Source of the DNA: Bradysia coprophila
Lineage: Eukaryota > Arthropoda > Insecta > Diptera > Sciaridae
Reading direction: 5' to 3'
Length of the DNA stretch: 64,000 nt
Assembly: GCF_014529535.1 (NCBI RefSeq)
Contig: NW_023503972.1
Coordinates: 6,448,001-6,512,000 of the forward strand
The notes under the pieces were generated by a model. It made no database searches. It worked only from the letters and a program-made list of their open reading frames with translations, and was not told the DNA's origin. Shown in pieces: positions 63,978-64,000 of the stretch (position 1 is the first letter of the stretch; the number at the start of each line of letters is the position of its first letter). The translations under genes and the position numbers were made by a program.

Positions 63978-64000
63978 TGAAGATGATGGTACTCTTGGCT

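Overview
The window is eukaryotic and insect, almost certainly dipteran. It is AT-rich, with spliced genes whose short introns (about 50-100 nt) follow GT-AG rules. The recognisable proteins are animal cytoskeletal, ciliary, ribosomal and chemosensory families: beta-heavy spectrin, KIF3A/Klp64D kinesin, EDRF1, RpL22, a DEG/ENaC pickpocket channel and a gustatory receptor. Species cannot be fixed from sequence alone; a lower dipteran such as a fungus gnat is my guess, with low confidence. kst and Klp64D both lie on chromosome arm 3L in Drosophila melanogaster, so one contig carrying both fits a conserved Muller element D (inference).

Layout. 1-1733: intron of a spectrin gene that enters from the left, with a diverged direct duplication. 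1734-10565 (+): 3' part of a beta-heavy spectrin (karst-like), about 16 spectrin repeats, a PH domain and a proline/serine-rich tail with two possible C-termini. 10.6-14.1 kb: transposon debris, including a 1.1-kb element with a ~146-bp internal tandem repeat and an orphan retroelement-type ORF. 14499-14960 (-): a 93-aa secreted Ala/Pro/Tyr-rich protein with TATA box and initiator. 15.1-20.4 kb: no gene seen, several inverted-repeat elements. 20487-26945 (-): a complete EDRF1 homologue (1184 aa, 6 exons). 29072-30358 (+): RpL22 with a long Ala/Lys/Pro N-terminal extension, divergent from EDRF1. 31591-36221 (-): a pickpocket-type sodium channel, 477 aa in my model (one exon tentative), with a foldback element in its last intron. 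38236-39951 (-): a complete 404-aa gustatory receptor. 42075-63977 (+): kinesin-II motor subunit KIF3A/Klp64D (689 aa) with a 19.4-kb intron 2. That intron contains, on the opposite strand, a four-transmembrane gene (168 aa, 45662-50497), several small inverted-repeat elements and a 1.4-kb foldback transposon.

The genes do not form a pathway; they are ordinary neighbours. The distinctive feature is the abundance of foldback/MITE-type elements: at least nine inverted-repeat structures, some in introns and one inserted into another repeat. I found no convincing previously undescribed system. The items most worth a second look are the foldback elements with duplicated arms, the nested four-TM gene of unknown function, and three short introns that keep the reading frame open.
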